Positions 5,925-6,504 of a stretch of 6,504 nt of DNA are shown here, piece by piece (the first letter of the stretch is position 1; every line of letters starts with the position of its first letter). The DNA is taken from the NCBI GenBank assembly GCA_963517805.1, contig CAUQHD010000088.1, forward strand, positions 1-6,504, written 5' to 3'. The position numbers and the translations under genes were made by a program. A model generated the notes under the pieces. The model made no database searches. It saw only the letters and a program-made list of their open reading frames with translations, and was not told where the DNA came from. The stretch comes from JABCPE02 sp963517805 (lineage in GTDB: Bacteria; Bacteroidota; Bacteroidia; Flavobacteriales; Weeksellaceae).

Positions 5925-6504
5925 ATGAATTGGACTCAAATAATAGGACAAAAAAAACTGATAGAAATTCTCCAGGATTCCATCAACAAAGACCGAGTGG
6001 CTCACGCTCAATTATTTGTAGGAGAGGAAGGCTATGGCGGACTTCCTTTGGTCTTAGCCTATGTGCAGGAGCTTTTTAGAAGAGAGAACGAACATTCTGC
6101 TCCAAAGGTGGAAACGCTTAATCATGTTGATTTGCATTTTAGTTTTCCTGTTTTTACTAAAAATAATAATTCTCTGAGTAAGAACTTTTTCCATGAATGG
6201 AGAGAGATGATTTTGGCTAATCCTTATGCATCTATTCATGATTGGGGAGAGATTTTAGACGCAAATAAACAGTTACTTATCTCTGTAGATGAAGTGGAAG
6301 AGTGGGGAAAAATTTTTAGTCTAAAAAGCTATGAAGGAGGAACGAAAATTCTTATTGTATGGGAGATAGATAAGATGAATGCTTCAGCAGCGAATAAATT
6401 TTTGAAGTTTTTGGAAGAGCCACCAGAAAAAACAAAAATCTTCCTATTGACCAATAGTATAGAAAATATTTTACAGACTATTTTGTCCCGTTGCCAGATA
6501 ATAG
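5925..6504 (+). CDS. holB: DNA polymerase III subunit delta', N-terminal part (3' end cut by window edge)
   Basis: Delta' is a clamp-loader subunit that helps load the sliding clamp on primed DNA. The frame runs from ATG 5925 to the window end without a stop (193 residues of roughly 370 expected). Landmarks are IIGQKKLIEILQDSI (6-20), AHAQLFVGEEGYG (26-38), a Walker-B-like strand ILIVWEIDKMN (142-152), SAANKFLKFLEEPPEKT (154-170) and the clamp-loader SRC motif (188-190) preceded by ILQTIL. The P-loop position reads GEEGYGGLPL (33-42) and has no GK[S/T], so it should not bind ATP; this agrees with delta', not with DnaX. The C4 zinc module found in E. coli delta' is also absent: C190 is the only cysteine seen. 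It is divergent from the outer-membrane protein gene. Confidence 0.92.
   Translation, partial: MNWTQIIGQKKLIEILQDSINKDRVAHAQLFVGEEGYGGLPLVLAYVQELFRRENEHSAPKVETLNHVDLHFSFPVFTKNNNSLSKNFFHEWREMILANPYASIHDWGEILDANKQLLISVDEVEEWGKIFSLKSYEGGTKILIVWEIDKMNASAANKFLKFLEEPPEKTKIFLLTNSIENILQTILSRCQII

Noticed and set aside
5829..6239. Small minus-strand frames in and beside the holB region
   Set aside because: They overlap a clear HolB coding frame or the divergent promoter region, and their translations show no recognisable features.

Overview
The window looks like chromosomal DNA from a flavobacterium (Bacteroidota), possibly of the Chryseobacterium/Riemerella/Elizabethkingia group. The genus is inference. 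The support is AT-rich DNA, start codons without obvious Shine-Dalgarno sequences, two perfect matches to the Bacteroidota -7 promoter element TAnnTTTG, a lipoprotein LptC, and an outer-membrane protein with an N-terminal SPYSxYGIGD motif.

Layout from left to right. Positions 3-497 hold the 3' part of rsgA, a ribosome-assembly GTPase. Positions 552-3480 hold a co-oriented sulfate-assimilation cluster: cysH (APS/PAPS reductase), cysD and cysN (the two sulfate adenylyltransferase subunits). A strong intrinsic terminator follows at 3505-3537. Positions 3552-3893 carry an uninterrupted 21-bp tandem repeat, about 16 full units, in the non-coding gap between two convergent operons. On the minus strand lie lptC (3933-4511) and, upstream of it in the same operon, an outer-membrane beta-barrel protein (4521-5798). 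A 126-bp divergent promoter region separates this operon from the 5' part of holB (DNA polymerase III delta', 5925 to the window end).

CysD and CysN make adenosine 5'-phosphosulfate (APS) from sulfate and ATP, with GTP hydrolysis by CysN. CysH then reduces the activated sulfate to sulfite. CysN has no fused APS-kinase domain and no cysC is present in the window. CysH resembles the APS-reductase type in sequence but lacks all four cysteines that hold the 4Fe-4S cluster and keeps only the catalytic cysteine. Together these raise the possibility of a cluster-free APS reductase, a type known from a moss.

The other notable object is the 21-bp array. Its units share both sequence and exact 21-bp register with the cysN terminator hairpin, which suggests that terminator and array have a common origin. 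I see no mobile element, CRISPR, tRNA or rRNA gene. Apart from these two points the genes are ordinary housekeeping genes.
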